64,000 nt of DNA. Source: Peribacillus huizhouensis. Lineage in GTDB: Bacteria > Bacillota > Bacilli > Bacillales > DSM-1321. The notes beneath the pieces were generated by a model. It searched no databases, was not told the origin of the DNA, and saw only the letters and a list, made by a program, of their open reading frames with translations. The stretch's first letter is position 1. Every line of letters starts with the position of its first letter. Positions 7,599 through 17,187 of the stretch are shown here, one piece after another. Location of the stretch: contig NZ_JACJHX010000003.1 in NCBI RefSeq assembly GCF_014138605.1, forward strand, positions 1 through 64,000, given 5' to 3'. The translations under genes and the position numbers were made by a program.

Positions 7599-7955
7599 TT
7601 GAAAAGGACCGGGATTTTAAACAGCCACATTTCAAAGATTTTAAGTGACCTCGGTCATACGGATATGATTGTAATAGCAGACGCTGGCTTGCCGGTACCG
7701 GATGGGGTCGTAAAGGTCGACCTTGCTTTAAAACGGGGGACCCCATCTTTCAAAGAAGTTGTTGATGTGATAAGAGAGGCCATGATCATTGAAAAAGTGA
7801 TCATGGCCTCTGAACTTGTAGACAGAAATCCAAAAACCTTTGAATATTTGAACAAAACCTTTCTTAACACGAATGTGGAACAGGTTACACATGAACAATT
7901 TAAGACATTAACATCTCCAGCAACGAGTTCAAAGTCAACACCAGTAAGAACTTGA
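7599..7955 (+). pseudogene. rbsD: D-ribose pyranase, 3' end lost in a deletion
   Basis: It begins with TTG at 7599, one base after the rbsK stop, and reads KRTGILNSHISKILSDLGHTD and IADAGLPVPDGV, the RbsD signature. RbsD catalyses conversion between pyranose and furanose ribose. The B. subtilis protein is about 131 residues. Here conservation runs to about VRT (codon near 7950), then a TGA at 7953 ends the frame, and the TGExTPYANxxL tail is missing. The next bases are the middle of rbsB. The cause is a deletion that removed the end of rbsD, all of rbsA and rbsC, and the start of rbsB. Confidence 0.85.
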
Positions 7956-8459
7956 TTCGACAATAGTAAGGGCGGAGAAATGGCAGCTGAATATATAGTA
8001 GATAAGCTTGGAAAAGATGCAGTAGTAGCTGAGCTTGAAGGGGTACCTGGTGCTTCGGCAACTCGAGAAAGAGGGAAGGGATTCCATACGATTGCCGATA
8101 CGAATCTTCAGGTAATCGCTAAGCAATCAGCAGACTTCGACCGGACAAAAGGGTTAACAGTTATGGAAAACATCATTCAAGCAAATCCAACGATAAAAGC
8201 CGTGTTTGCTCATAATGATGAAATGGCATTAGGTGCCATTGAAGCAATCAATAGTTCAGGTAGAGATATTATGGTGATTGGCTTTGATGGAAATGAAGAT
8301 GCCCTCAATGCGATTAAAGCAGGAAAACTTGAGGCAACTGTTGCCCAACAGCCAGATTTAATTGGAAAACTTGCTGTTGATGCTGGACGTGATGTGTTAA
8401 GTGGAAAAAAAGTTGAGAAAAATATTCCTGCTCCACTAAAGCTTGTAATAAAAGAATAA
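7956..8459 (+). pseudogene. rbsB: Ribose-binding protein, C-terminal part only
   Basis: From about 7959 the frame reads DNSKGGEMAAEYIVDKLGKD and continues with ELEGVPGASATRERGKGF and HNDEMALGAIEAI, characteristic of RbsB. The family is about 305 residues. Only about the last 165-170 are present, and the signal peptide, lipobox and N-terminal lobe are gone. An internal ATG (7980) follows GGGCGGAGAA, so a cytoplasmic fragment could be made, but it could not serve transport. It is joined directly to truncated rbsD. Confidence 0.88.
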
Positions 8460-8509
8460 CATGTAGAAGCTTAAATGGGTTCTAATGGGTAACGAAAGAG
8501 AGTAACCGC

Positions 8510-8648
8510 TTTATCCTGCATAAACGGGCAGCAAAGCATGAAGCAAGTTTCACCAAAAATGATGAAAATGTGTTTTTCAAGGGAGTAGAGCGGGACTAAC
8601 AATCAGTGGGGGATGAAGAAATCCCCCACTGATTGAAGTTTCACTTTA
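8510..8648 (+). repeat. Palindromic element copy R3
   Basis: It begins TTTATCCTGCATAAACGGGC and ends CACTTTA at 8648. The left-end stem is shortened, the middle modules are missing, and the right-end hairpin is complete (CAGTGGGGGAT.. / ..ATCCCCCACTG). It lies downstream of the rbsB remnant, in the gap before the convergent MFS gene. Confidence 0.75.
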
Positions 8649-8749
8649 ATTGAAGGATTAACTGTAATTTCGATAATTAAGCCATGTATAAATTTTTGTT
8701 CTATTGGAGGTACCATAGGAAGCATATCAAGGCGTTCGTAGCTTCTCTC

Positions 8750-9940
8750 TTATGCTGATTTCTTTTGTTTTTGGTCTAAGCGATAACTTAGGAAAGTTAG
8801 AAGACTTGCAAAGATAGCAATAAGCCCACCGACCAAAGTCACATTCATTAAATTCCCCTGATGGTAAACAATTCCTCCTAATGCAGAACCAAATGCGATT
8901 CCGACATTGCTTGCCACCGGCATTAGTGAAGCTGCTAGTCCTGTAGCTTTTGGTTGATAAATACCGGCAAGGTCTATTAAATAAAGCTGGGTAGATGTTG
9001 TTAAAAGAATAGCCATTAAGGACATTAAGCTAATATTTACCAATCCAAAGATAAAATTATTTGTCGTCCAATATAAACTGATCAGAACCATTGCTTGCAC
9101 AAGGAAAACAAACCGGAGGCGGCCGATAGCGTTGTAGCTGGCAATTTTACCAGCGAGTATGTTGCTGAAAATGGAAATAAAACCGTAGCCAAACAAGATC
9201 CAACTGATTGAACTACTTGGTGCCTCCATGCTTTTCAGGATCGGAACAAGATACGTATAAACGGCATATGTCGCTCCAAATCCAAGAGATGGAATGAAAA
9301 AAGCCATTAGGATTCGAGGGTGTGTTAACAAAGAAAATTGTTCACGCATCGAACTGCGAAATGGACTGTGCAAAGTAGGCAAAATGAAGAACGATGCCAA
9401 AAACGCAATTCCACCGAGAATAGTCGTTAACAGGAAGGTTGCATTCCAGTTGTACCATTCAGCGATGACAGTGCCTATTGGTACACCAATCACGTTTGCA
9501 AGAGTAAAACCACCGAAAACGAATGATATGGCAAGTCCACGTTTTGCGATCGGCATAGTTTCACTTGCAACAATCATGGCAAGAGAAATTAAAACTCCTG
9601 TTACAATCGCAGTCACCATCCGTAGTGCTAGGAGCATGATGTAGCTTGTCGAAATCACGCACAAAGCATTCAGAATGATGAACGAACCTATCAAAAACAA
9701 CATCCATTTACGCTTTGGAAAATGACTTGTTGCCGACATCACTAGTGGTGTGGCAATGGCAAACGTAATCGCAAATGCAGAAACGAGTGTGCCTGCTTTT
9801 GCATTTGTCATATGGAGACTCGTGGAAATATCGGTTAAGATCCCAATGATAACAAATTCGCTTGTCCCGAGTACAAAAGTTAATAAAGTAAGTGTTAAGA
9901 TGAGTAACCAATGTCGCTTGGTCAATTCTGTAGTGTGCAT
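8750..9940 (-). CDS. MFS efflux transporter, DHA1 (AraJ/PbuE-like) type
   Basis: The product is 396 residues with twelve predicted membrane segments. It starts with a short cytoplasmic tail and a first helix containing LGTSEFVIIGIL, the motif of the DHA1 drug/purine-ribonucleoside/arabinose efflux group. The start is ATG 9940, preceded by AGAGGTACTT. Such carriers export drugs or metabolites by proton antiport; the substrate cannot be read from sequence. It stands alone between the rbs remnant and a long gene-poor region, with no regulator beside it. Confidence 0.85.
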   Translation of the reverse strand: MHTTELTKRHWLLILTLTLLTFVLGTSEFVIIGILTDISTSLHMTNAKAGTLVSAFAITFAIATPLVMSATSHFPKRKWMLFLIGSFIILNALCVISTSYIMLLALRMVTAIVTGVLISLAMIVASETMPIAKRGLAISFVFGGFTLANVIGVPIGTVIAEWYNWNATFLLTTILGGIAFLASFFILPTLHSPFRSSMREQFSLLTHPRILMAFFIPSLGFGATYAVYTYLVPILKSMEAPSSSISWILFGYGFISIFSNILAGKIASYNAIGRLRFVFLVQAMVLISLYWTTNNFIFGLVNISLMSLMAILLTTSTQLYLIDLAGIYQPKATGLAASLMPVASNVGIAFGSALGGIVYHQGNLMNVTLVGGLIAIFASLLTFLSYRLDQKQKKSA

Positions 9941-10016
9941 AAGTACCTCTTTTCTCAGATGAATGTAAATGTGTCACAAGGTAGAAAAACAATCTAACTA
10001 TCATACCATAATACAT

Positions 10017-10795
10017 TTTTACGAGGATACCCTTGCTTAGTTATAGTTAAATATTTCTATAAAAATTGATTAACGTTAAAAAGTACATTTTATAGAAACA
10101 TCATTAAATAAAACTCAAACCTGGTTAATTACTTTGGCTGTTTTCACATACTTTGTTGCTTTTCAATCATTTTTACACTAATAACCCGGGTTGATTTCCG
10201 TTGTAGAGGCGGTCTCAGAAGCCTCCTCAGTGCTTTGCACTTGCGGGGTCTCCCTCAACACGCTTTTCCCGCAGGAGTCTCGCACCTGTAACGAAGATCA
10301 ACATCTGTTCGAATTGGTTTCTTGCTAAAAACAACAATCTTTACGAAAAGAGCCATTACTTTAAAAGGAATTAACTAAATAACAAAACGTACTTATTTCA
10401 AGATACTTTTGTCGTGTAAGATAAACAATGAAGAACCGTATCATAAGTAAATGAGATATTGATTAGATAGTTAATTCATATAGTATTGACTATTATTTTA
10501 ATATTGTCGAAAGCATGGATCATTATTTTAAAATATTATAATTCAGAATATAAGAGAAAATATAATGATATATAGTTTTATAAATGCTATGGTGTGTTAT
10601 CGCATTATTAGTGAGCACTGCCAAAAAGAGAAAAAGTATGATTATAAATATGTTTGCTCTAGAAAGAATAACTATATATAGCTAACGATTTATCTGGAGC
10701 AATAGGCAATATCTGACTCGTTGTCATGTTCCGAGACTCCGGAAAAACACTAATTATCATATTCGGTCATACTCAATAAAAATTGAGCTTGTTCT
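10017..10795. other. Gene-poor region
   Basis: AT-rich, with no ORF I can support. It contains the Bacillaceae-type repeat at 10190-10303. At 10436-10454 is CCGTATCATAAGTAAATGA, which occurs identically at 44202-44220 and, shortened, at 47541-47555. These may be scars or ends of an insertion sequence. Confidence 0.4.
10190..10303. repeat. GTTGAT...ATCAAC Bacillaceae intergenic repeat (degenerate)
   Basis: The unit starts GTTGATTTCCGTTGTAGAGG, runs through AGCCTCCTCAGTGCTTTGCA and TGCGGGGTCTCCCTC, then CCCGCAGGAGTCTCGC, and ends GATCAAC. The inverted GTTGAT/ATCAAC ends and the 'CTCCTGCGGGA / GGGGTCTC' core are what I remember of a repeat common between genes in Bacillus-related genomes. This copy carries several mismatches from that pattern. 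It is much richer in GC than its surroundings. Confidence 0.6.
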
Positions 10796-10939
10796 TCACT
10801 GCTCCTGCTCGTTAAACGTGTATTTATCCAAAATTCCTACTAATTCCCTGTAATTCTCTTCCTCCAAAACTGCAGAATCTACATAACGATTATAAGGCAA
10901 CTGTACTCTTATGCCTTCATTTTTTTCTTTCCTGCTCAT
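10796..10939 (-). CDS. Short conserved-looking ORF, 47 residues, unknown
   Basis: ATG 10939 to TGA 10796. The peptide reads MSRKEKNEGIRVQLPYNRYV, then DSAVLEEENYRELVGILDKY and TFNEQEQ. It is hydrophilic, has normal codon use for a coding region, and looks like a complete small protein or the N-terminus of a mobile-element accessory protein. The RBS (GAAGAAG) is weak. I do not recognise the family. No neighbours within 800 bases give context. Confidence 0.35.
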   Translation of the reverse strand: MSRKEKNEGIRVQLPYNRYVDSAVLEEENYRELVGILDKYTFNEQEQ

Positions 10940-11163
10940 AATTCATTTTCTTCTTCATGAAAATAATAATGCAGTTGTAAATAGCTTTTTCCCTTACCCA
11001 TTTATTATGTAATAATTGTGCCAACAGCTTACATGACTGATTTAAAGTGATCCTTAAGTATGTAGGATATTTATTAATCATTCGAACTTAATCATGTTCA
11101 GGTGATTTTTTTTGAATCAGACAAATGTTCGTTTGTTGCTTTTGCTAGGAATGAAACCAACAT

Positions 11164-11206
11164 AAAAAAATCCAGTTCTCCAATTAAGGAGACCGGATTT
11201 TTTTAA
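11164..11206. terminator. Bidirectional terminator
   Basis: AAAAAAATCCAGTTCTCC and GGAGACCGGATTTTTTT arms around AATTAA, with T-runs on both strands. It serves the ycsI end of the oxoprolinase operon on the minus strand. Confidence 0.8.
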
Positions 11207-11296
11207 AAGTGAACGAAGAAGTTGTAAAATGCCTATTGCTTGCTTTACCTTTGTGCCATTCGGGTCCAGCGTTGATCCACTCTATTTTTCAACATT

Positions 11297-12088
11297 CTAT
11301 AGCACACTAAATTTTTCGTCCCGCACATCACTAATAAACATATGGCCAGGGGCATGAGTAATCATAAGTGATGGTTTGCTTTGTAAGGCAACCGCTTGAG
11401 GGGTCACGCCACAAGCCCAGAAAACAGGAATCTCTCCTTCTTTGATAGTGACGGCATCGCCAAAATCAGGTTTTGAAATATCAGCAATTCCAATTTTACA
11501 TGGATCACCGATATGAATCGGTGATCCATGTACTGAAGGGAAGCGACTAGTAATTTGGATAGCACGAATCGCATCTTCATGCGACATTGGACGCATACTT
11601 ACAACCGTTGGCCCTTCGAATACCCCCGCTTTTTCACAAGGAATATTTGTTTTATACATGGGAACGTTGCGGTTCTCATCAATGTGTCGAACCGGGATTC
11701 CACTATCAAGAAGCGATGTTTCAAACGTAAAACTACAACCTAGTAAGAAACCTACCATATCGTCTTCCCAATATTCGGTAATATCTGTCGTTTCTTCTGT
11801 GAAAATGCCATCTTTGTAAATGCGATATTTAGGGATATCCTTTCGAATATCAGCTTCTTTAGCGATTTTACTCGGGTTAAAAGATCCAGGCTCAGTGACA
11901 TCTAATAAGGGACATGGCTTCGGATTTCTCTGGCAGAATAGCAAGAAATCAAAGGCATATTCTTTCTTTAATATGACCAAATTTGCTTGTGTGAATCCTT
12001 TTGACATACCTGCAGTGGGTCCCGTAATTTCTTGTGTACGAATAAGCTCCCTTATTTCTTTTGGATCCATATATTCATAGTTTATCAT
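11297..12088 (-). CDS. ycsI: YcsI family putative hydro-lyase (DUF1445)
   Basis: The product is 263 residues from the ATG at 12088, preceded by AAGGAGAGA; the longer reading from TTG is not needed. It is homologous to B. subtilis YcsI and the D-glutamate cyclase/hydro-lyase superfamily, with conserved IGDPxKIGIADISKPDFG and a C-terminal HAPGHMFISD. It is the last gene of the minus-strand pxpA-ycsG-ycsI set, about 30 bases after ycsG. In B. subtilis the same genes sit with kipI, kipA and kipR. The exact reaction is unknown; a role linked to 5-oxoproline or a related lactam is an inference from context. Confidence 0.88.
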   Translation of the reverse strand: MINYEYMDPKEIRELIRTQEITGPTAGMSKGFTQANLVILKKEYAFDFLLFCQRNPKPCPLLDVTEPGSFNPSKIAKEADIRKDIPKYRIYKDGIFTEETTDITEYWEDDMVGFLLGCSFTFETSLLDSGIPVRHIDENRNVPMYKTNIPCEKAGVFEGPTVVSMRPMSHEDAIRAIQITSRFPSVHGSPIHIGDPCKIGIADISKPDFGDAVTIKEGEIPVFWACGVTPQAVALQSKPSLMITHAPGHMFISDVRDEKFSVL

Positions 12089-12119
12089 GTGCCATCTCTC
12101 CTTCCGCAACAATTACTTT

Positions 12120-13346
12120 TTACTTAAATACTTGCGGCAGTTGTTCAATTAATGTCACAACTCCTAAATATCCCATGATGACGACGACGATTCCACCTGA
12201 AATCGTTAACCATAAAGGATGTTTGTAATTCCCCATAATATCTTTCTTATTAGCAGCTATTAATAACGTGCCTAATGCGATTGGTAAAATAAGAGCATTC
12301 AAAGCACCAACGATTAATAAAATAGTAACAGGTCGTCCAACTAATGCAAATGTTACAGTGGATACTACAATAAATAAGATAATAATCCAGTTATGATATT
12401 TTTCTATGACCGGACTGAATGAACGGATAAATGAAACAGATGTATACGCTGCACCAACTACTGACGTAATAGCAGCTGCCCACATAATCACCCCAAACAT
12501 TCGTAAGCCAACTTCACCTGCAGCAAGTTGGAATACTGATGCTGGAGGATTGGATGGATCAATTGCAAGACCTTGAGAAACAACTCCAAGAACAGCTAAG
12601 AATAAAGCGACACGCATGACACCTGTAACTGAAATGCCTATTATTGAACTTTTTGTCACTTCAGGTATTGATTCAACCCCTTTTATTCCCGCATCTAATA
12701 GGCGATGACCACCAGCGAATGTGATATATCCTCCAACTGTTCCACCAACTAGTGTCACGATGGCAAATATACTAATTTTTTCTGGTACAAATGTATTTAC
12801 TATGGCTTCTCCAACAGGTGGAGAAGTAATGAATGCAACATATACCATTAAGAGAATCATAACAAAACCGGCAATTTGAGCCACTTTGTCCATAGCTTTA
12901 CCAGCTTCTTTAACTAGGAAAATAAAGATCGCAAATGCAGCACTAATAATTGCACCTGTTATCGGATCTAATCCGATCATTGCATTTAACCCAAGACCTG
13001 CACCTGCGACATTTCCAATATTAAAGGCAAGTCCACCTAATACAATGAGAAATGCTAGAAACACACCTAGTCCAGGTAAAACTTTATTTGCAATTTCTTG
13101 ACCACGCAGGCCTGAAACAGTAATGATTCTCCATATATTCAATTGAGCAAAAACATCTAATAGTAATGAAATAAAAATAACAAATGCAAAGCTAGCTGCT
13201 AATTGCTGTGTGAATACCGTCGTTTGTGTTAAAAAGCCGGGTCCTATCGATGATGTCGCCATTAAAAAAGCAGCACCGAGCAGGATACTTGTACTAACTT
13301 TCTTTTTAGGCTGGGCATTTTCTATTTCTGCTTTTTTCGGTATCAT
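12120..13346 (-). CDS. ycsG: NRAMP-family divalent metal/amino-acid-type transporter
   Basis: The product is 408 residues with about eleven hydrophobic segments. An early membrane motif SSIGPGFLTQTTVFTQQ corresponds to the NRAMP 'DPGN'-containing helix, but without the canonical DPGN. The family moves Mn2+/Fe2+ with protons. The altered motif and its place between pxpA and ycsI suggest a different substrate, possibly 5-oxoproline or a related metabolite; that is inference. The start is ATG 13346 after GGGAGGACACTAA. It follows pxpA by 16 bases, so it is co-transcribed. Confidence 0.85.
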   Translation of the reverse strand: MIPKKAEIENAQPKKKVSTSILLGAAFLMATSSIGPGFLTQTTVFTQQLAASFAFVIFISLLLDVFAQLNIWRIITVSGLRGQEIANKVLPGLGVFLAFLIVLGGLAFNIGNVAGAGLGLNAMIGLDPITGAIISAAFAIFIFLVKEAGKAMDKVAQIAGFVMILLMVYVAFITSPPVGEAIVNTFVPEKISIFAIVTLVGGTVGGYITFAGGHRLLDAGIKGVESIPEVTKSSIIGISVTGVMRVALFLAVLGVVSQGLAIDPSNPPASVFQLAAGEVGLRMFGVIMWAAAITSVVGAAYTSVSFIRSFSPVIEKYHNWIIILFIVVSTVTFALVGRPVTILLIVGALNALILPIALGTLLIAANKKDIMGNYKHPLWLTISGGIVVVIMGYLGVVTLIEQLPQVFK

Positions 13347-13362
13347 TTAGTGTCCTCCCATT

Positions 13363-14124
13363 CTAGTTGTTTATTGATGAAACAATAATATTGTTTTTTT
13401 CTAATACTTCTTTTATATAACTTGCAAAAGCAAGGGCATGTACCCCATCTCCGTGAATGCAAACGGTGTCTGCTTTTAAAGAAACTTCAGTATTCTGCTG
13501 AGATGTGACTTTTCCTTCTGTCACCATTTTTATCACTTGTGATACTGAATGTTCTTGATCTGTTATTAAAGCATCAGATTGAGATCGTGAAGTTAACGTA
13601 CCATCGGATTGATAGGTACGATCAGAAAAAACTTCATGTGCTGTACGTAAGCCAATCTTTTCTCCTGCTTTCGTCAACTCACTTCCGGCAAGTCCAAATA
13701 AAACTAATGATGGAGAGATGTCATATACCGCTTGAGCAATCGCTTCAGCAAGCTTAGGGTCTTTTGCAGACATATTGTACAAAGCTCCGTGCGGTTTAAC
13801 GTGTTGCATCGTCTCATTACATGTTGATAAGAACCCTTGAAGTGCACCAATTTGATATACAACCATATCATAAGCCTCTTGGGGTGTAATTTTCATTTCG
13901 CGGCGTCCGAATCCATTCAAATCAGGCAGGCCAGGATGGGCACCAATTTTCACACCATTTTCAATAGCAAGCTTGACCGTTTCCCTCATCACGCTTGGAT
14001 CTCCTGCATGAAAACCACACGCAATATTCGCTGATGTTACATATTTCAATATTTCTTGTTGTTCACTAAGTTTATATCGACCAAAACTTTCTCCTAAATC
14101 ACAATTCAAATCTACTTTAAACAT
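13363..14124 (-). CDS. pxpA: 5-oxoprolinase subunit A (LamB/YcsF family)
   Basis: The product is 253 residues. The family signatures [14 protein letters not shown] at the N-terminus, [11 protein letters not shown] at about 33-43 and [10 protein letters not shown] at about 108-117 are all present. With PxpB and PxpC it forms the prokaryotic ATP-dependent 5-oxoprolinase, which opens 5-oxoproline (pyroglutamate) to glutamate. It is first in the minus-strand operon pxpA-ycsG-ycsI, with the RBS GAAGGAGAG upstream. It diverges from pxpB-pxpC across a 288-base region, so one control region can serve both arms. Confidence 0.93.
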   Translation of the reverse strand: MFKVDLNCDLGESFGRYKLSEQQEILKYVTSANIACGFHAGDPSVMRETVKLAIENGVKIGAHPGLPDLNGFGRREMKITPQEAYDMVVYQIGALQGFLSTCNETMQHVKPHGALYNMSAKDPKLAEAIAQAVYDISPSLVLFGLAGSELTKAGEKIGLRTAHEVFSDRTYQSDGTLTSRSQSDALITDQEHSVSQVIKMVTEGKVTSQQNTEVSLKADTVCIHGDGVHALAFASYIKEVLEKNNIIVSSINN

Positions 14125-14406
14125 TCTTTTCTCTCCTTCGCTATTTATCTATCATGTTTACCCTAGAAAAAAAGTAAGCGTTTTCAGTGCGCAATATACA
14201 TTTTTTTGTTCCGAATTAAGGAATATTAGTTTTGAAATGTAGATTTATTCTATCACAAAAGGAAATGTCTGAATAGACGTTAACTGAAAATACTGAAATG
14301 GTAAAAATTTAGAATTTATAAACTTGTTTTTTTATTTTTTGATAATTATAATTTAAGTAATCCGTTTTTAAGAACATTAGTCCCGAATTTAGAAACTACT
14401 GGAGGT
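14125..14406. promoter_or_regulatory. Divergent promoter region, pxpA / pxpBC
   Basis: An AT-rich region between the divergent starts, with a good RBS (GGAGGT 14401-14406) for pxpB. I could not name a specific operator. In B. subtilis KipR (IclR family) controls the equivalent genes, so a KipR site is expected here. Confidence 0.45.
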
Positions 14407-14412
14407 GTGGAA

Positions 14413-15162
14413 ATGAGTCATTGTTTCTCCAACGCTATCATCAAACCTTTAGGTGATTCCGCACTGATTGTACAGCTTGGTGAGGGAATAAGCCCAGCTA
14501 TACATCAAAAAATTCAAGCCTTGTCATCCCTGTTAAATACTTATCCTTTTGATGGTTTCATTGAGTCCGTACCGGCTTTTAATACTATTACAATCTATTA
14601 CAACCCAGTCGTTGTGCATCATGCTCAAATAAATAATCTTAGCAATCATCATTCATCATTAACCCCTTTTCAAACAGTTAGTTCAAATGTGAATAAATTA
14701 ACTCAACACATTGATGAAATCCAAAGTTTGGAAGCAAGGTTAGTTGAGATACCTGTCCTATATGGCGGAGAATACGGTCCTGATTTAGATTATGTAGCAT
14801 CGTATCATCAGATATCGGCAGAAGAGGTGATTCGAATACATACCCAAAGTGAATGTTTAGTATATATGATAGGATTTGCTCCGGGATTTCCATTTATGGG
14901 GGGAATGGATGAGAGAATTGCAACGCCGCGCAGACAGACTCCTAGGTTATCAATTGTACCAGGATCAGTTGGAATCGCTGGAAAACAAACGGGTGTTTAT
15001 CCGTTAGAAACACCTGGAGGCTGGCAGATTATCGGACGTACTCCATTAGATTTATTCCGCCCAGATCTTTCGCCTCCGACATTGCTGCAAGCTGGAGACA
15101 AAATTAAATTTGTCCAAATTTCTCCTGAAGAATATTATAGGGATAAGGAGAGAAATCGATGA
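14413..15162 (+). CDS. pxpB: 5-oxoprolinase subunit B (KipI)
   Basis: The product is 249 residues from ATG 14413, placed 6 bases after GGAGGT; the GTG at 14407 is less likely. It shows the PxpB motifs: PLGDSALIVQLG at the N-terminus, VYMIGFAPGFPFMGG in the middle and IIGRTPLDLF near the end. It is a subunit of 5-oxoprolinase; in B. subtilis KipI also inhibits the sporulation kinase KinA. It overlaps pxpC in an ATGA at 15159-15162, so the two are translationally coupled. Confidence 0.93.
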   Translation: MSHCFSNAIIKPLGDSALIVQLGEGISPAIHQKIQALSSLLNTYPFDGFIESVPAFNTITIYYNPVVVHHAQINNLSNHHSSLTPFQTVSSNVNKLTQHIDEIQSLEARLVEIPVLYGGEYGPDLDYVASYHQISAEEVIRIHTQSECLVYMIGFAPGFPFMGGMDERIATPRRQTPRLSIVPGSVGIAGKQTGVYPLETPGGWQIIGRTPLDLFRPDLSPPTLLQAGDKIKFVQISPEEYYRDKERNR

Positions 15163-16154
15163 CTGTTAAAGTACTTAATCAAGGACTGTTAACAAGTGTA
15201 CAAGACTTAGGAAGATACGGTTCTCAACAATATGGGGTCATTGTTAGCGGAGCGATGGATAAGTATTCGCTAAGAGTTGCTAATTTACTAGTAGGGAATA
15301 AAGAAAATGAAGGTGCTTTAGAAATTACCTTGTTGGGTACGACCCTTCAATTTGAAAGAGATAGGTTGATTGCTATAACTGGCGGAGATTTACTCGCTAC
15401 GATTGATGGAAAAAAAGCAGTAACATGGCGGCCTCTTTTAGTAAGAAAAGGCTCCGTATTACAATTCAAATCTCCATTAAAAGGATGCCGAGCATATATA
15501 GCTTTCGCTGGAGGGATTGCTATTCCAGAAGTAATGGGAAGCAAAAGCACCTACCTTCGTGCGGGAATCGGCGGGTTTAAAGGCAGAGCTTTGAAAAAAG
15601 AGGATGTACTCGAATTCGATGAAATGAATGAATTCAACACATCATTATTTCAGCAATTAGATCAGAGAAATGACGACTTTACGTGGACAGTAAAGTATGA
15701 TGCACTTATCAATTTAGAGCAAACTCAAACGATCCGTGTCATCAAAGGTCCCGAGTTTGATAGATTTGATGAAAAAAGTAAAAAAACACTTTTTAGTGAA
15801 CCATATGTATTAACCACTCAAGCCGATCGGATGGGGTATCGAATGGAAGGTCCTCCGCTCTCGTTAGCAAAGGAATTTGAATTACTGTCTGAAGGCGTCA
15901 CATACGGAACCATTCAAGTACCGCCAGACGGAAATCCAATTATTTTAATGGCAGACCGTCAAACAACAGGTGGTTATCCAAAAATCGGTCAAATTATTTC
16001 CGCGGATTTACCAAGTATGGGACAGTTACAACCGAATGCCAAAATTCATTTCAAAGAAATTTCACATGAAGAAGCAGTGATGGAGTTATTAATGAAAGAA
16101 CAAATTATAAATGAGATCAAAATAGGTATCCAATTTAAAGGAAGTTACTTATGA
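15159..16154 (+). CDS. pxpC: 5-oxoprolinase subunit C (KipA, biotin-dependent carboxylase-like)
   Basis: The product is 331 residues and begins MTVKVLNQGLLTSVQDLGR, the family hallmark, followed by GAMDKYSLRVANLLVGN and the C-terminal MADRQTTGGYPKIG. It belongs to the allophanate-hydrolase/urea-amidolyase domain family and pairs with PxpB to activate 5-oxoproline with ATP. In B. subtilis KipA antagonises KipI. The start overlaps the pxpB stop. A hairpin follows at about 16213-16260. Confidence 0.93.
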   Translation: MTVKVLNQGLLTSVQDLGRYGSQQYGVIVSGAMDKYSLRVANLLVGNKENEGALEITLLGTTLQFERDRLIAITGGDLLATIDGKKAVTWRPLLVRKGSVLQFKSPLKGCRAYIAFAGGIAIPEVMGSKSTYLRAGIGGFKGRALKKEDVLEFDEMNEFNTSLFQQLDQRNDDFTWTVKYDALINLEQTQTIRVIKGPEFDRFDEKSKKTLFSEPYVLTTQADRMGYRMEGPPLSLAKEFELLSEGVTYGTIQVPPDGNPIILMADRQTTGGYPKIGQIISADLPSMGQLQPNAKIHFKEISHEEAVMELLMKEQIINEIKIGIQFKGSYL

Positions 16155-16212
16155 GCGGTAACTTTATTACGAATTTTCTTAAAACACATAGTTTAGATAT
16201 AAAATTAATTAA

Positions 16213-16262
16213 AACCATCCCTATTCATTCCTGAAAAAACAGGTGAATAGAGGATGGTTATT
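16213..16262. terminator. Hairpin between convergent pxpC and kipR
   Basis: AACCATCCctattcattcc pairs with the later aggtgaataGAGGATGGTT, with T-rich flanks. It lies exactly between the two convergent genes, so it is a shared terminator. Confidence 0.65.
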
Positions 16263-17020
16263 TATGCTTTGGTGTATCCTAATTTTTCAGAAATTCGCTC
16301 AGCCGCCCACTTGATTTTTTCTGCAAAAATAGGCACATTTTCATTTTGGTAATTAGCTTCAATGCCAGCGATGCTAATACCAGCAATCACATCACCTTTA
16401 TGATCGAAGATAGGAGCGGCGATCGCAGATGTATAATTCTCTAATTCAGAATGACTAATTGTGTAACCATCTTTTTGAGCTTGGTGAATCGCTTTATATA
16501 AATCTACCTTATCAGTGATCGTTCCCATCGCAAAAGGTTTTAATTCAACGGATTCAATATATTTCTCAATTTCAATAGCTGGTAAGAAAGATAAGATGAC
16601 CCGAGAACAGGCCCCAGCGTATAAAGGACTTCTTCTGCCAATTGCCGTATATAAGCGAACCTTTTGATTGATATCGATTTTTTCAATATACATGGCTTCA
16701 TTCCCTTGTTTAACAATTAAGTTAATGGCTTCATCTACATCATCATGCAACTCTTGCATAATGGGTAAAGCAAATTGCCGAATATCAAGCCTTGAAGAAA
16801 CGAGTTGACCAAAATTAAGAAATATGAGACCTAATCGATATTTTGAATCCGTTCCCTTCTCTAAGAACCCCAGTTCCTCTAAAGAAGTTAACATGCGATA
16901 GACAGATGTTTTCGGAATGCCAGATAAATCTATAATTTCTTGGAAAGTTAATTGGGCATGATCTATAAATAAATTTAAAATATCCATAGAACGGACAACC
17001 GTTTTATTCTTACTATACAT
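16262..17020 (-). CDS. kipR: IclR-family regulator KipR
   Basis: The product is 252 residues. An N-terminal winged HTH (residues 5-65, SMDILNLFIDHAQLTFQEII and GIPKTSVYRML) is followed by the IclR effector domain (about 75-248, YIEKIDINQKVRL and GISIAGIEA). By position it is KipR, the repressor of the kip/ycs operon in B. subtilis; the effector is unknown. It converges on pxpC rather than lying downstream in the operon. The ATG at 17020 is preceded by AAGGAGACAAATC. Confidence 0.88.
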   Translation of the reverse strand: MYSKNKTVVRSMDILNLFIDHAQLTFQEIIDLSGIPKTSVYRMLTSLEELGFLEKGTDSKYRLGLIFLNFGQLVSSRLDIRQFALPIMQELHDDVDEAINLIVKQGNEAMYIEKIDINQKVRLYTAIGRRSPLYAGACSRVILSFLPAIEIEKYIESVELKPFAMGTITDKVDLYKAIHQAQKDGYTISHSELENYTSAIAAPIFDHKGDVIAGISIAGIEANYQNENVPIFAEKIKWAAERISEKLGYTKA

Positions 17021-17187
17021 GATTTGTCTCCTTTATGTAGATATTCCTTCACCTATTGATAATTTAAAAATGAACCACTATCAAACTATCTACATAGGAA
17101 GTGGAAAAATACTCAATATAGTTTACTCCTATCATATCAAATTTTTAACAGAACAAAGTCAAAAATTATTAAACTTTTAAAAAGGAA

